This document shows positions 60,715 to 64,000 of a stretch of DNA of 64,000 nt, piece by piece (positions within the stretch are counted from its first letter, which is position 1; every line of letters starts with the position of its first letter). The stretch lies in assembly GCA_036500345.1 (NCBI GenBank), contig DASYCE010000002.1:62001-126000 (forward strand), in the 5' to 3' direction. Under the pieces are notes generated by a model. That model searched no databases. It saw only the letters and a program-made list of their open reading frames with translations, and had not been told where the DNA came from. A program made the position numbers and the translations under genes. The stretch comes from Gemmatimonadales bacterium (GTDB taxonomy: Bacteria; Gemmatimonadota; Gemmatimonadetes; Gemmatimonadales; GWC2-71-9).

Positions 60715-61299
60715 TCAGTGGTCGGGGACGGTGAATGTCACCGTCGTTGCGCGAGAGAGATCCACCTTCGGTCCCGTTCCCAGAATTGCCCGCTGGATGA
60801 ACCCCGTGATCCCGCCGGGATCGCCGGCACGTTGTTGATCGACCGCGGTGAGCGTGGCGTCGATCGTGTAATACCAGCTTCCCGCAGCGAGCGTCGCCGG
60901 CGTCGGAATGCTGACGTCGCTTCCCACCAGATCCCTGAGCGAATCGAGTGACGCGAACGACCGGCTGATGCCGGTACGCACCCGTTCGGCGTACTTGTAG
61001 ACATCGGTGATCGGGACCTTCTGCATCACCACATCCCACTCGACCGGGGAGCGGGGCTGGTCGCGGAAGAAGCTCTGCCGCCACAGCTGCACCCGCCAAT
61101 GGAGCTGGATCGTGTACGCCTTGTCGAGGGCGCCGAGCCAGGTCGGATCGGTGAAAAGGTCGTCGACGTGAATCAGCAGGCTGGGGGCGTTCGGCGATCG
61201 AAGATCGAGATGAGCGGAAATGCGCGCATGCGCCTGCGCCGACGCCGTGAAGACGGCGCCGCACACCAGCGCGGCAACGAGATACAGCGCGCGCCGCAT
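60715..61299 (-). CDS. DUF4390-like exported protein
   Basis: 194 residues from ATG 61299. Signal peptide ~1-24 (MRRALYLVAALVCGAVFTASAQAHA). The mature part is beta-rich: ISAHLDLRSPNAPSLLIHVDDLF, YTIQLHWRVQLWRQSFFRDQP, VEWDVVMQKVP and SWYYTIDATLTAV, in the style of DUF4390 proteins encoded next to NtrY/NtrX-like systems. It lies five bases after the barrel gene and is convergent with the HNH gene. Function unknown; periplasmic. It probably works with the barrel protein or the upstream two-component system. Confidence 0.75.
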   Translation of the reverse strand: MRRALYLVAALVCGAVFTASAQAHARISAHLDLRSPNAPSLLIHVDDLFTDPTWLGALDKAYTIQLHWRVQLWRQSFFRDQPRSPVEWDVVMQKVPITDVYKYAERVRTGISRSFASLDSLRDLVGSDVSIPTPATLAAGSWYYTIDATLTAVDQQRAGDPGGITGFIQRAILGTGPKVDLSRATTVTFTVPDH

Positions 61300-61304
61300 C
61301 CGGC

Positions 61305-63041
61305 CTAGCGGTGCGAGGAGAAGAGCAGGACCACCCGGACCGGCAGGGCGTCGGCCAGCGAGCGGGCAACGAGCAGCGTCGCCCATTTCGTCGCAATGCC
61401 GATTCCCACGTCCGATTTCCATTCCCGGATCGCCTGAATCCGGTTGGACGGCACGCGACCGGTGCTGTCTCCCGCGAGCCACGCACTTCCCGCATCGGTG
61501 AAGAGCACCAGCTCCGGATGCCGGATGCCGAGTTCGTAGCCGCCCACACGGGTGCGCAGGTCGATCGGCAGCGTGCGCCGGTATTCGAGCTGGATCGCGA
61601 CATCACGATCGCACAGCGCCGGCGTCGCGGGGTCGGGCTTGCGGCGCCGGTCGCAGTTCACCGCCCGGAAGTCGTACCCCGGGAGCGGCTCGATCCCGCC
61701 CACGGCGAGGCGATCCTGGATGGTGAGCGGGTCGCCGCCAAGATGCCCGCCGCCAAGCATCCGGATGTTGAGCCGCTGGTCCGGCGTCAGCCGCAGCGAC
61801 CCGTGGAGATCGAAATCACCGTCGGTCTCGCCATAATCGGAGATCGGCATCGCATCGCGGATCGACGTCGGCAGCGACACAGGCGTCAGGTCGTTGCTCG
61901 TCACGCGCCGAAGGGTGACGGCTGCGCGCCAGGTGAAGACCGGGTGGTTCATCTCGTTTTCGGCGTCCCAGTCCAGCGTCACCGACGCGATATGGTACTT
62001 GCCATCGTCGATCAGCGGATTTGGTCGCCACGTCTCGTCGGCACGCAGCAGCGAGAGCGCGTTGACGGCGAGCGCCGTCGTCTGCCGCGCGACCTCGTAT
62101 CGCGCGCCGACGGTGAGTTCCGGATTCGGATGGAGATTGGCGAAGAGGCTTCCGCCGCGACGGACATACCAGTCAGCGTAGTCGCGGCGCAGGACCAGCG
62201 CGCTGATCCCCGATTCGAGCGGCGACGCCGGCTGGTCCGCGGTACTTGCGACCGTCTGGCCCCCTTCGACGCCCACCGTGAACGGCAGCGGACCGGGATG
62301 CATCCAGCTCCCTCGGGCATGCCACCCGACCGTGGGTCGCGACGCACTCGGGTCGCGCGCGGTGCGGATCACGGCATACGCCTGTACCCGCGCCGTGTCG
62401 TCCCCACCGGCATTCCACCGCGCGTTGCCGCCCATCTGCAGCGGCAGTGCCTCGACACGATTGTACTGGCCGAATCCGAGATACGGCGAGAGCAGCACGC
62501 CGTTGACGTTCGCGGTCAGGTCGTTGGCGAGTTGCATGACCGGATGCGATGCCGGCCGCACCACGAGGGTGCCGTCGGAATAGCGATCGAGCGACACGGG
62601 ATCGCTGCAGGTGAACGAACGCCCGTCGATCCTGCCGCCCGGATCGACCGTCAGCTGACCGCCAAGGACCGTCACGTCACCCGAGACCCTGCCGGTCGCC
62701 GTCAACCGGACATCGCCGTTGAAGACGATCAGCGACCCGCGAATCGCGCCATCCACGCGCAGCGATCCGGCGAAGACGCCGTAGCTCCCCTGGATCGTGT
62801 CGGCCGGCTGGATCACCGACGTGCCGCCGAAAACGTGGACCGCGGCGTGGCCGTTGAAAGCAAGCAGCGCCGCGGTGAGGGTCGAGTCGGTGTAGCACCG
62901 ATGAGCCGTTGAATCGCCGGGAGGTCCGCCGATGTCGAGCGTCCTCGGATTCTGCGCCTGGGCGTGTCCCGGCGCGAATAGAGCCGCCGCGCCGCTCCAG
63001 ACCAGGGCGGCCATCGCCGTACGCCAGAGTTGTCGGATCAT
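61305..63041 (-). CDS. bactofilin-like / outer-membrane beta-barrel fusion protein
   Basis: 578 residues, starting at an ATG that shares a base with the NtrC-type gene stop (TGATG). Signal peptide ~1-29 (ends AQAQ). Residues ~60-145 are short parallel beta-rungs with repeated G-V/I pairs ([37 protein letters not shown]), the bactofilin-like pattern. From ~180 on there are alternating amphipathic strands, and the end ([66 protein letters not shown]) recalls the BamA/TamA-type surface-antigen barrel. So an extracytoplasmic beta-helix is joined to a barrel. I know of no standard name for this architecture. Confidence 0.75.
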   Translation of the reverse strand: MIRQLWRTAMAALVWSGAAALFAPGHAQAQNPRTLDIGGPPGDSTAHRCYTDSTLTAALLAFNGHAAVHVFGGTSVIQPADTIQGSYGVFAGSLRVDGAIRGSLIVFNGDVRLTATGRVSGDVTVLGGQLTVDPGGRIDGRSFTCSDPVSLDRYSDGTLVVRPASHPVMQLANDLTANVNGVLLSPYLGFGQYNRVEALPLQMGGNARWNAGGDDTARVQAYAVIRTARDPSASRPTVGWHARGSWMHPGPLPFTVGVEGGQTVASTADQPASPLESGISALVLRRDYADWYVRRGGSLFANLHPNPELTVGARYEVARQTTALAVNALSLLRADETWRPNPLIDDGKYHIASVTLDWDAENEMNHPVFTWRAAVTLRRVTSNDLTPVSLPTSIRDAMPISDYGETDGDFDLHGSLRLTPDQRLNIRMLGGGHLGGDPLTIQDRLAVGGIEPLPGYDFRAVNCDRRRKPDPATPALCDRDVAIQLEYRRTLPIDLRTRVGGYELGIRHPELVLFTDAGSAWLAGDSTGRVPSNRIQAIREWKSDVGIGIATKWATLLVARSLADALPVRVVLLFSSHR

Positions 63042-64000
63042 TCGTTCCCTCCCCGGATGCCGAGCCGGCGCATCCGCCGGTACAGGTTCCCGCGATCGGT
63101 TTTCAGCAGGCGGGCGGCTTCGGCGATGTTGCCGTTCGCCGTCGCCATCGCTCCGCTGATCAATGCACGTTCGGTATCATCGAGTCGTTCGCTCAATCCC
63201 CGTCCGTTGTCCACGAATCGCGACTCCGCATCGGCGGCCGCGACCAGTGCGGCGGGGTGCGAGCCGGTGCGCGCGAGGACGCGTGGAACCAGGTCGCCTG
63301 TCACCTCGTCGCCGCCGATGATCGCGAGCCGCTCGACGATATTGGCGAGCTCGCGCACATTCCCCGGCCAGCTGTGCGTCGCGAGCGCGGCGAGCGCCTC
63401 GGGCGTGAACCGCGGCGGATGCCGTGGCCGCAGCCGTGCCGCCAGATGTTCCACCAGGTCGGGAATGTCCATCAACCGGTCGCGAAGCGGCGGGACTTCG
63501 ATCGGAAAGACGTTCAGCCGGAAATAGAGATCTTCGCGAAAGAGGCCGTTGGCGACGGACACCTCCAGCCTGCGATTGGTGGCGGCGAGCGTCCGGATAT
63601 TGACCCGCTGGCTCCGCTCCGCTCCGATCCGCTGGATCTCCCCGCTCTCCAGCACCCGCAGCAGTTTCGCCTGCGCCTCGAGTTGCAGGTCGCCGATCTC
63701 GTCGAGGAAGAGCGTCCCGCCGTCGGCCAGTTCGAACCGGCCGATCCGGCGGTCAGTGGCACCGGTGAAGGCACCACGCTCGTGGCCGAACATTTCGCTC
63801 TCGACCAGGTCGCGAGGAATCGCGGCGCAATTCACCGAGACGAACGGACCCCGGGCGCGTGGCGAGTAGCGGTGAATCGCGTTGGCCACCAGCTCCTTGC
63901 CGCTCCCCGATTCGCCAAGGATCAGGACCCGGGCGTCGGTCGGTGCCACCTGGGCGATCTGTTGCCGCACATGCTCGATCGCCGGTGACGTACCGACCAG
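63038..64000 (-). CDS. sigma-54-dependent NtrC-family activator, C-terminal part (N-terminus outside window)
   Basis: The frame is open to the window edge (321 codons seen); the receiver domain should lie beyond it. The visible AAA+ domain has [14 protein letters not shown], Walker A GESGSGKE, an intact GAFTGA loop ([15 protein letters not shown]), Walker [31 protein letters not shown] and [18 protein letters not shown] Fis-type helix-turn-helix ([26 protein letters not shown]) ends it. It activates sigma-54 promoters, unlike the variant at 3775. Its stop overlaps the barrel gene, which is probably part of the same operon. Confidence 0.93.
   Translation of the reverse strand: MVGTSPAIEHVRQQIAQVAPTDARVLILGESGSGKELVANAIHRYSPRARGPFVSVNCAAIPRDLVESEMFGHERGAFTGATDRRIGRFELADGGTLFLDEIGDLQLEAQAKLLRVLESGEIQRIGAERSQRVNIRTLAATNRRLEVSVANGLFREDLYFRLNVFPIEVPPLRDRLMDIPDLVEHLAARLRPRHPPRFTPEALAALATHSWPGNVRELANIVERLAIIGGDEVTGDLVPRVLARTGSHPAALVAAADAESRFVDNGRGLSERLDDTERALISGAMATANGNIAEAARLLKTDRGNLYRRMRRLGIRGGNE

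Noticed and set aside
1-64000. CRISPR arrays, insertion sequences, prophage, integrases, attachment sites, tRNA or rRNA genes
   Set aside because: None seen: no regular direct repeats with spacers, no transposase or integrase motifs, and no tRNA-like cloverleaf found by eye.

Overview
The window is a 64 kb piece of a high-G+C (roughly two thirds) diderm bacterial chromosome with dense coding, very many GTG starts and stop/start overlaps of 1-4 bases. Outer-membrane biogenesis genes (TamB, lgt, MsbA-like ABC protein, heptosyltransferase-like GT9, beta-barrels), queuosine genes, a PorX-type response regulator and the overall gene style fit Gemmatimonadota best. That assignment is an inference, because there is no rRNA gene in the window to confirm it. 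I saw no tRNA, rRNA, CRISPR array, insertion sequence, integrase or phage gene.

Layout. (1) 1-7762, plus strand: the 3' part of tamB with a lipid-kinase gene, then a tight operon of an atypical NtrC-like regulator, a zinc-ribbon peptide, an NlpC/P60 hydrolase, a HAD phosphatase, an unknown membrane-anchored protein and acpS. (2) 7763-9004: an FTR1/EfeU-type iron permease behind a Fur-box-like dyad. (3) 9005-9212: a candidate structured small RNA on the minus strand with its own promoter and terminator. (4) 25026 down to 9209, minus strand: a run of 22 almost contiguous genes, yebC-ruvC-ruvA-(zinc ribbon)-ruvB-queA-GT2-DinB-tgt-yajC-def-fmt-thiE-thiS-thiG-rsmB-PASTA-rpe-tlpA-tlpA-tsaD-lgt. It combines DNA repair, tRNA modification, start-tRNA and nascent-chain processing, thiamine synthesis and lipoprotein maturation. 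A nested palindrome at 25043-25132 looks like a mirror-image divergent promoter at its head.

(5) 25133-56591: an envelope-polysaccharide region broken into short divergent and convergent units. It holds about ten glycosyltransferases (GT2, GT4, GT9 and CgeB-like), two methyltransferases (one FkbM), an MsbA-like ABC exporter paired with PorX, rmlB-rmlA-rmlC, a DegT aminotransferase plus GNAT acetyltransferase (a likely route to a dTDP-4-acetamido-4,6-dideoxyhexose), a Wzm/Wzt-type exporter, a Kelch beta-propeller protein, a polyproline lipoprotein and two small outer-membrane barrels. Scattered in it are an unaccompanied DppC-like permease, a sterol-desaturase-like hydroxylase, a class V aminotransferase, tyrS and a decayed glycosyltransferase remnant. 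(6) 56693-64000: a class A penicillin-binding protein, an amidohydrolase and an HNH protein on the plus strand, then on the minus strand an NtrC-type activator (cut by the window end), a bactofilin-like/beta-barrel fusion and a DUF4390 protein.

The points most worth a second look are the candidate small RNA at 9040-9177, the mirror-image promoter at 25043-25132, a repeated TAnnnT-N5-8-start arrangement that suggests leaderless transcripts, a probable CTG start for rsmB, an NtrC-like regulator that has lost its GAFTGA loop, and the bactofilin/barrel fusion.
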